A stretch of 64,000 nt of DNA from DATAEG01 sp963703085 (GTDB lineage Bacteria; Actinomycetota; Actinomycetes; Mycobacteriales; Jatrophihabitantaceae). The DNA lies in NCBI GenBank assembly GCA_963703085.1, contig OY969789.1:3787220-3851219 (forward strand). The letters are read 5' to 3'. Under the pieces are notes generated by a model. It searched no databases and was not told where the DNA came from. It saw only the letters and a list, made by a program, of their open reading frames with translations. Position numbers and translations under genes: made by a program. The number at the start of each line of letters is the position of its first letter. Positions within the stretch are counted from its first letter, which is position 1. Shown in pieces: positions 1 through 8,679 of the stretch.

Positions 1-1
1 G

Positions 2-616
2 GCGCTGCGCGACGTCGCCGGCGACGCCGCGCTGCTCTACGTCGACCGGCATTTCGACTGCAACACGCCAGCCAGTGTGACCGATGGCGCCTTGGACTGG
101 ATGGGCATGGCGCACGCCCTCGGCTTGGCCGACACCGTCCCTGAGCTACGTGACGCATTCGGTCCGGCGCCGTTGCTCACCGCCAGCCGGGTCTCATATC
201 TGGGCATCGACCCGGCGAAGGCCACGGCCTGGGAACGCGAGCAAGCCGATGACCGCAGCTTGCCCTTTGTGACCTCGCAGGCACTGCGTGACGATCCCTC
301 GGCCGCTGCCGAGATCGCCGTGAACCGGCTGCCTGCCGTGCCGCTCATCGTCCATGTCGATGTCGATGTCCTCGACTTCACCGACGCTCCGCTCGCCGAG
401 GACACCGGCGGGCGCAATACCGGGCCGTCCCTCGACCAACTCGGCGTTGCGGTCGCGACTGCCGTGCGAGCTGATCGCACTGCCCGGGGCCGCTGCCGCA
501 TCCTGTCCATCGCGGAGCTCAATCCGACCCGTGCCGCCGGCACCCCTGAGGCGCTCACCCGTTTCGTCCGCTTCCTCGGCCAGGCCGCCGCCGAGCTGGG
601 CGCGCCCCGCCCCTGA
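2..616 (+). CDS. Arginase/agmatinase-family ureohydrolase, 5' end missing
   Basis: The gene runs in from the left edge and is read from base 2; the GTG at 77 is internal. Ureohydrolases use a two-manganese centre to cleave guanidino groups, releasing urea or a related product. Two metal-binding stretches are visible: the residues just after the left edge read LLYVDRHFDCNTP, matching the family D-x-H-x-D motif, and about 100 residues later HVDVDVLDF matches the second Asp cluster. The SIAELNP stretch near the C-terminus corresponds to the conserved E-x-N-P region. About 204 residues are present against the usual 300, so the N-terminal third lies outside the window. Whether the substrate is arginine, agmatine or formiminoglutamate cannot be read from this fragment. 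Confidence 0.85.
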   Translation, partial: ALRDVAGDAALLYVDRHFDCNTPASVTDGALDWMGMAHALGLADTVPELRDAFGPAPLLTASRVSYLGIDPAKATAWEREQADDRSLPFVTSQALRDDPSAAAEIAVNRLPAVPLIVHVDVDVLDFTDAPLAEDTGGRNTGPSLDQLGVAVATAVRADRTARGRCRILSIAELNPTRAAGTPEALTRFVRFLGQAAAELGAPRP

Positions 617-709
617 CCGCGGCCAGCCACTCCGCCGCGTCTTCTCCGCCGTTCGTTGCTGTCGGCGGTGGCGCGCCCGCGTCGCTCAGGTGGACGTAGG
701 GTCCACCGC

Positions 710-1342
710 ATGGCTGAAACCGGGTCGGCCGGCGCATCACAGCAGGGCGCCGGCTATCGACGGTCGGCGGGATCGCCACGGGGCGAGGCACGACGCCGAG
801 CGCTGCTCGACCGCGTGAGCGACGATCTCGCGGAGCACGGCCTGGTGGATTTCTCGCTGCGCCGCGCGGCCCGGGCCGCCGGCACGACGCACAAAGTGCT
901 GCTGTACCACTTCACCGGTGCCGACGACCTCCTCGTCCAGGCAGTCCTGCAGCTACGTGAGCGACGCACCGGCAAAGCACTGCTCGCGGCCACCCGAGGG
1001 CCGGCACACCGCCCGCTGTCCGCCCGGGTGCGGGCCATGTGGCCGGTCCTCATCGGGACGGAGGCGCGGGTGCTCGACCAGGCGATCGGTTTGGCCATGT
1101 ACGACCCGGAGCGCTACGGGCAACTCGCCCGAACGGCGTCGCAACAGTACTTGCCGACGCTGCAGTCCCTCTGCCCGGAACATTGGACGGACGAGCGCAA
1201 GTTGGAAGTCGCGGAGTTGATCCTCGGAGTACTTCGCGGCTTCCTCGTCGAATGGCGAACCAGTCGCGACGCGGCCGGCATCGAGGCCGGGTTCACCGCC
1301 TTGGTCCGCGCTCTCGAGCAGGAAGAAGCCGCTAGTGGCTGA
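710..1342 (+). CDS. TetR/AcrR-family transcriptional regulator
   Basis: A one-domain repressor of 210 residues. The N-terminal part (about residues 25-75) has the TetR helix-turn-helix pattern, with FSLRRAARAAGTTHKVLLYHF as the recognition region and the typical 'LLYHF' turn; the C-terminal part is helical and variable, as expected for a ligand-binding domain. The ATG at 710 was chosen because the upstream extension to 656 is arginine-rich and starts on a rare codon. The downstream neighbour, an alpha/beta hydrolase, begins 90 bases later in the same direction, and the gap holds a perfect palindrome at 1381-1398, so this protein probably controls that hydrolase and its followers. The ligand is unknown. 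Confidence 0.9.
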   Translation: MAETGSAGASQQGAGYRRSAGSPRGEARRRALLDRVSDDLAEHGLVDFSLRRAARAAGTTHKVLLYHFTGADDLLVQAVLQLRERRTGKALLAATRGPAHRPLSARVRAMWPVLIGTEARVLDQAIGLAMYDPERYGQLARTASQQYLPTLQSLCPEHWTDERKLEVAELILGVLRGFLVEWRTSRDAAGIEAGFTALVRALEQEEAASG

Positions 1343-1380
1343 CCCGCGCCGGGGCAGACCGCGACCGCGTTAGACCTTTT

Positions 1381-1398
1381 GTGAACCGCGTGGTTCAC
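1381..1398. promoter_or_regulatory. Palindromic operator, probably for the adjacent TetR regulator
   Basis: GTGAACC at 1381-1387 and GGTTCAC at 1392-1398 are perfect inverted repeats around a 4-base spacer (GCGT). A second short inverted repeat, CCGGA-AG-TCCGG, follows at 1402-1413. Both lie between the TetR gene and the start of the hydrolase at 1433, whose ribosome-binding site GGAGGGG is at 1421-1427. Size and position fit a TetR-type operator; binding itself is inferred. Confidence 0.65.
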
Positions 1399-1432
1399 TT
1401 ACCGGAAGTCCGGTCGACGCGGAGGGGTCCCA

Positions 1433-2380
1433 GTGCAGGGTCGGGTTCAGCGGGAGAAGGTCACCTTCGCCAGTGGCGGCACCGAGTGCGCCGCCTGGCA
1501 CTATCCGGGCACCAATGGCGGATGTGTGGTGATGGCCGGGGGGTTTGCCGTCACCAAGGAGCCGGGGACCGACCGGTTCGCCAAGCGATTCAGCGATGCC
1601 GGATTCGCTGTGCTCGCCTTTGATTACCGGCGGCTGGGCGAGAGCGGCGGGATGCCGCGGCAGGTTGTCCGCATCGGTGACTCGCTGTCCGACTGGGACG
1701 CCGCGATCGATTTCGCCTGCAGCCTTCCGGACGTCGATCCGGCCAGGGTTGCCGGGTGGGCCTTTTCCGCCTCCGGCGGCCTGGTTCTGTCCGTGGCGGC
1801 CCGCAACCCGCGTCTGGCCGCCGCGATCGCTCAGACGCCCAACGCGGACGGCCCGTCGGCCGCACGAGCCGCCGCGCGCCACCAGAAGCCACTCGCCCTG
1901 TTGCAGTTCACCGGCCGGGCCGTCCTCGACGCGCTCGGTGCTCTGGTCGGCCGCGCACCGAGACTCGTCCCGCTGGTGGGCCAGCCGGGAACCGTCGCGA
2001 TGCTCACCACACCGGATGGCCTTGACACCGATCGCGCGCTCGACGCGGCCAGCTACCCGCAGTGGCGCCGGGAAGTCGCGGCTCGCTCGGCATTGCGACT
2101 GTGCTTCTATCGACCCGGCCGGTACGCCTCACGCATTCGGTGCCCCCTACTCGTTGTCGCGTGTGATCAGGACCAGTCCGCCCTCGCTGCGCCTGCCGTT
2201 CGAGCAGCGGGACGAGCGCCGCGGGCAGAGCTGCTGCGGTTGCCCGGCGGGCACTACGCGCCGTTCCTGGAGGCCCACGAGCGCGTCGTCGAGGCCGAGG
2301 TGAGCTTCCTGCGCCGCCACTTGACCGGGACTGTGCCGGCCGGACAGCCACGCCGCACCGTGGCCGATGCGGCGCGTTGA
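1433..2380 (+). CDS. Alpha/beta hydrolase (dienelactone-hydrolase-like)
   Basis: A 315-residue single-domain alpha/beta-hydrolase-fold protein. After a short N-terminal strand region (GGTECAAWHYPG) comes the FDYRRLGESGG loop and, near residue 117, the nucleophile elbow GWAFSASGG, with serine as the likely nucleophile although the usual G-x-S-x-G is changed to A-x-S-x-S. A C-terminal aspartate region (VVACDQDQ) and LPGGHYAPF, containing the catalytic histidine, complete the expected triad. The GTG start at 1433 has GGAGGGG six bases upstream. It follows the TetR gene and its palindrome, and the next gene begins about 10 bases after its stop, so the hydrolase pair is probably one transcription unit. 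The substrate is not apparent. Confidence 0.85.
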   Translation: MQGRVQREKVTFASGGTECAAWHYPGTNGGCVVMAGGFAVTKEPGTDRFAKRFSDAGFAVLAFDYRRLGESGGMPRQVVRIGDSLSDWDAAIDFACSLPDVDPARVAGWAFSASGGLVLSVAARNPRLAAAIAQTPNADGPSAARAAARHQKPLALLQFTGRAVLDALGALVGRAPRLVPLVGQPGTVAMLTTPDGLDTDRALDAASYPQWRREVAARSALRLCFYRPGRYASRIRCPLLVVACDQDQSALAAPAVRAAGRAPRAELLRLPGGHYAPFLEAHERVVEAEVSFLRRHLTGTVPAGQPRRTVADAAR

Positions 2381-2390
2381 GGCGAGCGAC

Positions 2391-3227
2391 ATGGAGATCG
2401 TCCTGTCCGCCGGGGTCATCGACTACCTGGACACCGGCAGTGGTCCCACGGTCGTGCTGGTGCACGGTCTGCTGATGGATGCGTCGTTGTGGGACGGGGT
2501 GGTGGCAGAACTCGCGTCCGATCACCGGTGCGTGATTCCGACGTTGCCACTTGGTGCGCATCGCCGTCCGGTGGCCGCCGAGGTAGACCTCTCGCTGCCC
2601 GGCATCGCTCGACTGGTCACGGAGTTACTCGATCAGCTCGATCTGCACGACGTGACGCTGGTCGGCAATGACACCGGTGGCGCACTGGTGCAACTGCTCA
2701 TGGCCGACAGACCGGAACGCGTGGGCCGGGTCGTCCTCGCCTCGTGCGATGCCTTCGACAACTTCCCACCCGGGCTGACCGGACGGACCCTCATGCGCAC
2801 CGGTCGTCTCTCGCCACGGCTGTTCGGACTATTCATGCAACAGATGCGGCTGCGCATGGTCCGACGCTCACCCATCGCGTTCGGGTGGCTGACCAAGCGC
2901 GGCGACGACGCCACCAGGCGGTGGATGCGCCCGATCCTGAGGCAACCGGAGATCCGTCGGGACACCGTGCGGATGCTGCGCGCTGCGGCGGCGGACCCGA
3001 CCTTCCTGCTCGACGCAGCGAAACGCCTTCCGGACTTCGTCCGTCCGGTCCTTGTCGCATGGGCGCGCCAAGACCGGGTGATGCCGCCGGAGCACGGGCG
3101 GCGGCTCGCAGCTCTCCTGCCGGACGCCCGACTGGAAGAGATCGACGACAGCTACACGCTGATCCCACTCGACCAGCCGGTGCGTCTGGCCGAACTCATC
3201 CGGGAGTTCGTCCGTCCGTCCAGCTGA
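2391..3227 (+). CDS. Alpha/beta hydrolase with aspartate nucleophile motif
   Basis: A second, unrelated alpha/beta-hydrolase of about 278 residues. The oxyanion region reads VVLVHGLLMDASLWDG and the nucleophile elbow VGNDTGG, where aspartate replaces serine, as in haloalkane dehalogenases and epoxide hydrolases. The catalytic acid region VAWARQD is present, but where the base histidine is normally found the sequence reads IDDSYTLIPLDQP, with no histidine. The protein may therefore be inactive on classical substrates or use another residue. The ATG at 2391 follows a GAGGCGAG site; an alternative ATG at 2367 would overlap the upstream hydrolase by 14 bases. It probably shares a transcript with that hydrolase. 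Confidence 0.85.
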   Translation: MEIVLSAGVIDYLDTGSGPTVVLVHGLLMDASLWDGVVAELASDHRCVIPTLPLGAHRRPVAAEVDLSLPGIARLVTELLDQLDLHDVTLVGNDTGGALVQLLMADRPERVGRVVLASCDAFDNFPPGLTGRTLMRTGRLSPRLFGLFMQQMRLRMVRRSPIAFGWLTKRGDDATRRWMRPILRQPEIRRDTVRMLRAAAADPTFLLDAAKRLPDFVRPVLVAWARQDRVMPPEHGRRLAALLPDARLEEIDDSYTLIPLDQPVRLAELIREFVRPSS

Positions 3228-3255
3228 TCGACGGGACAGGGATTATTCTGCGCCG

Positions 3256-3546
3256 ATGAAGTTCCTGGTGCTGTGGCGAATGGAGCTGTCCCTGCTCTCC
3301 CGCGAGATGGCGCAGGCCGTCGCCACGATGGCCGATTACGGCGCCGACCTCGAGGCGAACGGCAAGGTCCTGTCCCGGTATCACATCGTCGGCGCGCACG
3401 GTGGCGCGTGGATCTACGACGTCGACTCGCACGAGGAGTTCGAGCGACTGCTGGCCCGCAGCCCGGTCTTCAACTTCGCTCGTTACGAGGTGCATCCGCT
3501 CGCCGACATGGGCCCGCGCAGCGACGATCCCGGAATCCGCCATTGA
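3256..3546 (+). CDS. Muconolactone-isomerase-like ferredoxin-fold protein
   Basis: A compact 96-residue protein beginning MKFLVLWRMELSLL and containing the GKVLSRYHIVGAHGGAWIYDVDS stretch and a SHEEFERLL helix. This is the pattern of the muconolactone delta-isomerase/YciI-like dimeric alpha-beta-barrel proteins, which are about 90-100 residues long. True muconolactone isomerase acts in the beta-ketoadipate pathway, but no other gene of that pathway is here, so a specific reaction cannot be claimed. It starts 29 bases after the preceding hydrolase in the same direction and may belong to that operon. Confidence 0.75.
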   Translation: MKFLVLWRMELSLLSREMAQAVATMADYGADLEANGKVLSRYHIVGAHGGAWIYDVDSHEEFERLLARSPVFNFARYEVHPLADMGPRSDDPGIRH

Positions 3547-3595
3547 CGGAGTACCCCCGCCGGAGTAGACGAGACATACCGGCAGGCGGGATGAC

Positions 3596-4000
3596 ATGGA
3601 CGTTAGCGGCGCGAACACCTGGCCAGGCAGGCAGTTGCTCATCACCCAGCGACTGCGGGCCCGGCGCGCCGACCTCGGACTCACCCAGCAAGAGGTAGTC
3701 ACGCGATTGGCCCGATGCGGGGTGCGGACCACCAACCGGGCGCTGTCCAGCCTGGAGCACGGCGCGGGCCTTGATGTCGCGAAACTCCCCGAACTGGCCG
3801 CGGCACTGGACTGCACGGTCACCTATCTCGTCGCGCTCACCGACGACCCGCACCGATGGGAACCCGACGCCGGGCGCCGGGCCGCGGCACCTGCCGGCGA
3901 GCAGCGCATCACCTCGGTACCCGGGTCGCTGATCCTCGGCGCTGCGGTCCCCGAGCACGGACTGCGTTTCGGACCATCCCGAGCCGGCACCGACGAGTAG
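3596..4000 (+). CDS. XRE-family helix-turn-helix regulator
   Basis: A 134-residue DNA-binding protein. Residues about 17-80 match the cro/C1 helix-turn-helix fold (LRARRADLGLTQQEVVTRLA as the first two helices, LSSLEHGAGLDVAKLPELAAALDC as the rest). The C-terminal tail of about 50 residues is low in recognisable structure. The gene sits 20 bases ahead of the GTG start of the ABC-importer operon in the same direction and could regulate it; no obvious palindrome was found just upstream. Confidence 0.85.
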   Translation: MDVSGANTWPGRQLLITQRLRARRADLGLTQQEVVTRLARCGVRTTNRALSSLEHGAGLDVAKLPELAAALDCTVTYLVALTDDPHRWEPDAGRRAAAPAGEQRITSVPGSLILGAAVPEHGLRFGPSRAGTDE

Positions 4001-4020
4001 CCGGGAAACGGAGCCCCATC

Positions 4021-5004
4021 GTGATCACCCGGATGAGATGGCTGGTCCTGCTCGGCGTGGTCGCGCTGGTTTCGACGTCGTGCGGCAGTAGTAGCCGCGG
4101 TGCCAAGTCCTCGACGATCACTCTCTACACGTGCGCCAGCGCGAACGTGGAGCAGGCCGTCGTGACCGCCTTCGAGCATGCCCACCGGGGTGCGAAGGTC
4201 AACGTGTTCCGAGCACCGACCGGGCAGCTCAACGCGCGGGTCGCGGCAGACACCCGGTCCGGTGGGATCAAAGCGGACGTCATCTGGACCTGCGATCCGC
4301 TGACGATGCATGGCTACGACGACCAGGGACTGCTGGCCGCCTGGAGCCCACCGAATGCCGACGACATCCCGAGTGCCTACCGCACGCCGCACTTCACCGG
4401 CATCGACCTGCTGTACATGATTGTGGCAGTGCACAAGGGCGTCACCCCACCGGCGAGCTGGCAGGAGCTGGCCGGTCCGGCGTACCGCCATCGACTCGCG
4501 CTTCCCAGCCCCACGTTCGCGGCCTCAGCTCTCGGGATGCTCGGCTACTTCGCCGCCGCGCCGGGCTACGGGATCGACTTCTACCAGCGGCTCAAGGCCA
4601 ACGGTGCGGTGCAGGTGAACGCGCCGGCCGACTCGCTCACCGGTGTCGAGCAGGGCAGGTACAAGGCGGGTGTCACCTTGGCCAACGCGGCCTACGTGGA
4701 TCAGAAAAAGGGTTCGCCGATCGAGGTCGTCTGGCCGAAGCCCGGCGGTGTCGCCATCTACGCACCGATCGGCGTGACCACGAAGAAGCACTCGTCCGGG
4801 CTGGCCGAGCAGTTCGCCGATTTCGCCGCGAGCTCCGCCGGCCAGAAGCTGATGGCCGAGCAGGGCACCTACGTAACGCTGCCCGGCCTGGACGGGCCGC
4901 CGCTGCCAGCCGGCAGCTCGACGACGCAGCCCGACTGGCCGTCTCTGTTCGCCAGCTACAAGTCGATCCTCTCCGGGTACGCAAAAATCTTCGGCAGTCC
5001 ATGA
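4021..5004 (+). CDS. ABC importer substrate-binding lipoprotein (iron/polyamine type)
   Basis: An extracytoplasmic solute-binding lipoprotein of about 327 residues. The N-terminus has a hydrophobic segment followed by VSTSCGSSS, a lipobox-like site for lipid attachment. The mature part starts ITLYTCASANVEQAV and has the IKADVIWTCDP and GPAYRHRLALP regions of family-1 binding proteins related to ferric-iron and phosphonate binders (FbpA/AfuA group). The GTG at 4021 was chosen because GGAG at 4009-4012 precedes it at good spacing. Its stop overlaps the start of the permease gene (ATGA), so translation is probably coupled. The ligand cannot be decided by reading; iron(III), thiamine or an organophosphonate are all possible. 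Confidence 0.85.
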   Translation: MITRMRWLVLLGVVALVSTSCGSSSRGAKSSTITLYTCASANVEQAVVTAFEHAHRGAKVNVFRAPTGQLNARVAADTRSGGIKADVIWTCDPLTMHGYDDQGLLAAWSPPNADDIPSAYRTPHFTGIDLLYMIVAVHKGVTPPASWQELAGPAYRHRLALPSPTFAASALGMLGYFAAAPGYGIDFYQRLKANGAVQVNAPADSLTGVEQGRYKAGVTLANAAYVDQKKGSPIEVVWPKPGGVAIYAPIGVTTKKHSSGLAEQFADFAASSAGQKLMAEQGTYVTLPGLDGPPLPAGSSTTQPDWPSLFASYKSILSGYAKIFGSP

Positions 5005-6680
5005 TCGGTCGAGCTGGTCCGGGGGAGAAGGGCCTCGCGGCCGTTGCGCTCGTCGCCATCGTCGGGCTTGTCGCGATGCCGTTGACCCGGCTGGGGTGGG
5101 TGGAGCTGCAGGCGGGCGGAGCATCGATCGGCCGGGTTGTTCGCTCGCCGGGGTTCGCCGCGGCCGCCCGGCACTCGCTGGTGCTCGCCGCGTTGGTTCC
5201 GCTGCTCGCGGTTCCGTTGGGCGCAGCGATCGCATTGCTGCTCCGCCGTCCCGACGTGCCGTGCCGCGCAGTGTTGCGCGTGCTGGTTCTGTTGCCGCTG
5301 CTCATCCCGCAGTTCGTGCTGGGGTACAGCTGGACCCAGGCCTACGGCCGGGCCGGCTTCACCGACGATCTCATCGGGTTGCACTGGGACGGGCTCACCG
5401 GCCCTGCCGGGATCACCGCTGTGCTGGTCGTCGACGCCGTGCCGATCTGCTATCTGCTCACCAGCGTCGGGCTCGCAGTCCGCTCGCACGCGGCGGGGGA
5501 ACACGCGGCCCGAGTGAGTGGCGCCGGCGGCTTGGCGGCGCTGCGCACGGTGACCGTGCCGCTGCTGCGACCCGCGCTGGCCGCCGCGTTCGTCCTGGTC
5601 TTCGTGTCCACGCTGGAGAGTTTCGCCGCACCGCAGGTGCTCGGCGCGCCCGCGGGGTACGCAACGCTCACCACCCGGCTCTATGCCGATCTGGCGCTGG
5701 GCAGCGATCCCGACACGTTCGTCGATGCCGTCACCCTGGGTATCGGGCTCGTTCTCCTCGCACTGCTCCTCCTGCTGCCGGCCGATCTGCTGGTGGCGCC
5801 CAGGCTGCGCTCCGGACGCACGGCGGCGTCGTCGAGCCGGACGCCGGCTCCCGGACGGACGCTGTGGGCGCGCGGCATGGCCGGTGTCCTCGCGGTGTAC
5901 TCGGTGCTCGCGGTGCTCGTGCCGACCGCGGCGCTCGTCCTGGCGGCACTGACCCGGGCGGTGGGGCTGGCTCCCACCCCGGGCAACTGGACGCTCGGCA
6001 ACTTCCACGCCGCGCTGGACGCTCCCACCCGGGCTGCCCTTGGGCACAGCGTGCAACTCGCCGCCGAATCCGCGGTGCTGCTCACCGCCCTCGGCGCGAT
6101 CGTTGCCGTGCTGCAGCGGCACCGCTCGGGTCGGTTGCTGGGCACGCTGACGACCCTGACGTTCGCGGTGCCGGGCTCGGCACTGGCCGTCGGCCTGTTG
6201 ATCGCCTATGACGGCGTGCTCGGCGGCACGCTGGCACTGATCCTGCTCGCCTACCTGGCCAAGTTCTGGGCGCTGGCCCACCGGACCATCGCCGGCGCGA
6301 TCGACCGGGTGCCGCCGGGAGAGTGGTGGGCCGCGCGGGCCAGCGGGGCGGGACCGGCAGCCGCGATCGGCACAGTGTGGCTGCCGGCGCTGGCACCGGC
6401 ACTGGTCGGCGCCGGTGTGCTCGTCTTCGTCTCGGCGCTGCACGAAGTGACCATGTCGAGCCTGTTGTATTCCACCGGCAGCGAGACATTCGCCGTCGCT
6501 GTGCTGAACAGGCAGGAGCTCGGCGATACCGGAACGACCGCAGCATTGTCGGTGCTGCTCACCCTGGTGCTGTTCGCGGTCGCCGTCCCCGGCTGGATGG
6601 CGGTACGGCTCGGCAGCAGACATCGATCGCAGGCAATCCTGCCTCTGGCCGACGGCCGGGAGGTGGCGCATGCCGGGTGA
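5001..6680 (+). CDS. ABC importer permease, fused two-domain (FbpB/AfuB-like)
   Basis: A 559-residue membrane protein with two binding-protein-dependent permease halves in one chain, the arrangement of the iron(III)/FbpB group. The first half carries AARVSGAGGLAALRTVTVPLL and the second ARASGAGPAAAIGTVWLPAL, both matching the EAA-loop motif that docks on the ATPase. About 12 hydrophobic segments are visible. The start codon overlaps the stop of the binding protein and the end overlaps the ATPase start by 11 bases, so the three genes form one tightly coupled operon. Confidence 0.9.
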   Translation: MIGRAGPGEKGLAAVALVAIVGLVAMPLTRLGWVELQAGGASIGRVVRSPGFAAAARHSLVLAALVPLLAVPLGAAIALLLRRPDVPCRAVLRVLVLLPLLIPQFVLGYSWTQAYGRAGFTDDLIGLHWDGLTGPAGITAVLVVDAVPICYLLTSVGLAVRSHAAGEHAARVSGAGGLAALRTVTVPLLRPALAAAFVLVFVSTLESFAAPQVLGAPAGYATLTTRLYADLALGSDPDTFVDAVTLGIGLVLLALLLLLPADLLVAPRLRSGRTAASSSRTPAPGRTLWARGMAGVLAVYSVLAVLVPTAALVLAALTRAVGLAPTPGNWTLGNFHAALDAPTRAALGHSVQLAAESAVLLTALGAIVAVLQRHRSGRLLGTLTTLTFAVPGSALAVGLLIAYDGVLGGTLALILLAYLAKFWALAHRTIAGAIDRVPPGEWWAARASGAGPAAAIGTVWLPALAPALVGAGVLVFVSALHEVTMSSLLYSTGSETFAVAVLNRQELGDTGTTAALSVLLTLVLFAVAVPGWMAVRLGSRHRSQAILPLADGREVAHAG

Positions 6681-7860
6681 GGCCACGGCACCAGCACTGC
6701 GCTGCCTCGGTGTCGGGGTGTCCTACGGCCGCACCCCGGCCGTCGTTGACCTCGATCTGACCGTGCAGCGAGGCGAGCTCGTTGCCGTGCTGGGCGCCTC
6801 CGGATCCGGCAAGTCGACCCTGTTGCATGCCGTCGCCGGGTTGGTGGCCACGCACGCCGGCGAGATCTGGCTGGCCGGACGACGGGTGGCGACCGCGCAG
6901 CGCGTCGAGCCGCCGGAGCGGCGTGCGGTCGGCCTGGTGTTCCAGGACTTCGCGCTCTGGCCGCATCTGACCGCGCTGGACACGGTGGCGTATCCGCTGC
7001 GGCGTGCCGGAATCGGCCGCCAGGACGCCCGAGCCCGGGCAGCGGTGCTGCTTGCCCAGCTGGACATCGCGCAACTGGCCGGACGGCGGCCGGCCGAACT
7101 GTCCGGCGGCCAGCAGCAGCGGGTGGGCCTGGCCCGGGCGCTGGCGCGTGACCCGCAGCTGTTCCTGCTCGACGAGCCCACCGCGCATCTCGACACTCAT
7201 CTGCGGGTGGCGTTCCAGGAGAGCGTGCGCGAACGTCAGGCAGCGACGGGCGCCGCGGCGCTGTATGCGACCCATGACGCCGGCGAAGCGCTCGCCCTTG
7301 CCGACCGGATCGCTTTGATCGTTGATGGTCGACTGGTCCAGATCGGTCCGCCCGCCCAGGTGTACCAAGCCCCGGTCAGCGTCGCGACGGCTCAACTGAC
7401 CGGACCCGGCACGGTGGTGTCCGCCGAGGTGTCCGCCGTCTCCGGTGGGCAGCTGGCAGTCGACCTGGGCGATGGTGTCCAGCAGGTGCCCGGTGGCGGT
7501 GCTGACCCAGGTCGCCCGCGCCGCGCCAACATACTGCTGCGACCCGACTGGATCTCCTTGGACGGGCCTACTCCCGGCCGGGTCTGCTCCCGCGCGTTCC
7601 GCGGTGCGCACACCGATTACCGGCTGGACACAGCGCTCGGACCGGTTCAGCTGCAACTGCCCGGGCCGCCGCGGCACGCAGTCGGCGAGACGCTGCGGTG
7701 GGGGCTGCGCCAGGCCTGGGTGCTGCCCGATGAATGCGCCACCGCGGCGGGCCCATCACCCGGCCGCGAGGAGCGCGCGCAGCTGATCGAGCAGGCCGGT
7801 GCCGACCTCGAGGCGGCCGCGGATGTCGTGCCGCAGAGCCCACAGCTACCGCACCGCTGA
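6670..7860 (+). CDS. ABC importer ATP-binding protein (FbpC/PotA-like)
   Basis: A 396-residue ATPase that powers the preceding permease. The Walker A motif is GASGSGKST, the signature LSGGQQQRVGLARALA and Walker B LFLLDEPTAHLD; ATHDAGEA holds the switch histidine. The C-terminal 150 residues form the extension typical of the CUT1/FbpC/PotA group, including a TOBE-like region. It ends 8 bases from the end of the converging hypB gene, with no clear terminator between them. Confidence 0.9.
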   Translation: MPGEATAPALRCLGVGVSYGRTPAVVDLDLTVQRGELVAVLGASGSGKSTLLHAVAGLVATHAGEIWLAGRRVATAQRVEPPERRAVGLVFQDFALWPHLTALDTVAYPLRRAGIGRQDARARAAVLLAQLDIAQLAGRRPAELSGGQQQRVGLARALARDPQLFLLDEPTAHLDTHLRVAFQESVRERQAATGAAALYATHDAGEALALADRIALIVDGRLVQIGPPAQVYQAPVSVATAQLTGPGTVVSAEVSAVSGGQLAVDLGDGVQQVPGGGADPGRPRRANILLRPDWISLDGPTPGRVCSRAFRGAHTDYRLDTALGPVQLQLPGPPRHAVGETLRWGLRQAWVLPDECATAAGPSPGREERAQLIEQAGADLEAAADVVPQSPQLPHR

Positions 7861-7867
7861 AGGAGAG

Positions 7868-8674
7868 CTACGAACTCCTGCGCAGCTCCAGCAGCCAGTC
7901 GCACCACGCCGCGACGCCGGCCCCGGTGCGAGCACTCATCTCGATGGTCTGCGCGGTCGGGTTGACCGCGCGCAGGTTCGCCCGGAAGAGGTCGAGGTCG
8001 AAGTCCAGGTGCGGGAGCAGGTCGATCTTGTTGATCAACACGAGCTGCACGGAACGGAACATCACCGGATACTTCAGCGGCTTGTCCTCGCCCTCGGTGA
8101 TCGCGTAGACCATGGCGCGGGCGTGCTCTCCGACGTCGAACTCGGCCGGGCACACCAGGTTTCCGACGTTCTCGACGAGGACGAGGTCGAGCTCGGCCAG
8201 TGGGAGTCGAGGAAGGGCCGAGCGCACCATCGGCGCGTCGAGATGGCATTCGCCACCGAACCCGTCGCCGGTGTTGATCAGGCTGATTGCCGCGCCGAAG
8301 CCGCGCAGCCGGTCGGCGTCCAGGCTCGTCTCGATATCGCCCTCGACGATCCCGACGCGCAGTGCGCCACCGACCTGGCGCAACGTCTCGCGCAGCAGCG
8401 TGGTCTTGCCGGCGCCCGGCGAGGACATCAGGTTGACGGCGATGACGCCGTGCGCCGCGAAGTCGGCCCGGTTTGCTGCGGCGGTCCGGTCGTTCTCGCC
8501 GAAGATTCGCTCGAGTACCTGGATCCGCTCGGTGCCGGTGCGGTACCCGGAGTGATCTCCGACGTCGCGATGCTCGTCGACATGATCGTGAGCCTCGGTG
8601 CGGCCGTCGGCATGCTCGTGCGTGTGCTCGTGTTCGTGCACCGTGCCGTCGGCATGCCGATGGAAGCGGCCCAT
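7868..8674 (-). CDS. hypB: Hydrogenase nickel incorporation GTPase HypB
   Basis: HypB is the GTPase that delivers nickel during maturation of [NiFe]-hydrogenase. The 268-residue protein has a histidine-rich N-terminus (about 12 histidines in the first 41 residues) that would store nickel or zinc. The Walker A loop SSPGAGKT lies near residues 84-91, followed by GDIETSLD, the metal-site GGECHLD with the conserved Cys-His pair, and a further cysteine in LVCPAEFD; NKIDLL is the guanine-specificity motif. ATG at 8674 is preceded by GGAGGGG at good spacing; an in-frame GTG lies too close to that site. It starts 5 bases after hypA, forming a hypAB unit. No hydrogenase subunit or other hyp gene is in the window. 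Confidence 0.95.
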   Translation of the reverse strand: MGRFHRHADGTVHEHEHTHEHADGRTEAHDHVDEHRDVGDHSGYRTGTERIQVLERIFGENDRTAAANRADFAAHGVIAVNLMSSPGAGKTTLLRETLRQVGGALRVGIVEGDIETSLDADRLRGFGAAISLINTGDGFGGECHLDAPMVRSALPRLPLAELDLVLVENVGNLVCPAEFDVGEHARAMVYAITEGEDKPLKYPVMFRSVQLVLINKIDLLPHLDFDLDLFRANLRAVNPTAQTIEMSARTGAGVAAWCDWLLELRRSS

Positions 8675-8679
8675 CGCAC

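Noticed and set aside
3256..3546. Beta-ketoadipate (aromatic) degradation cluster
   Set aside because: Only an isomerase-like protein is present; no cycloisomerase, dioxygenase or thiolase is near it.
4956..6686. 576-codon minus-strand frame over the permease gene
   Set aside because: Gln/Arg-rich shadow of the real permease, no motif or start site.
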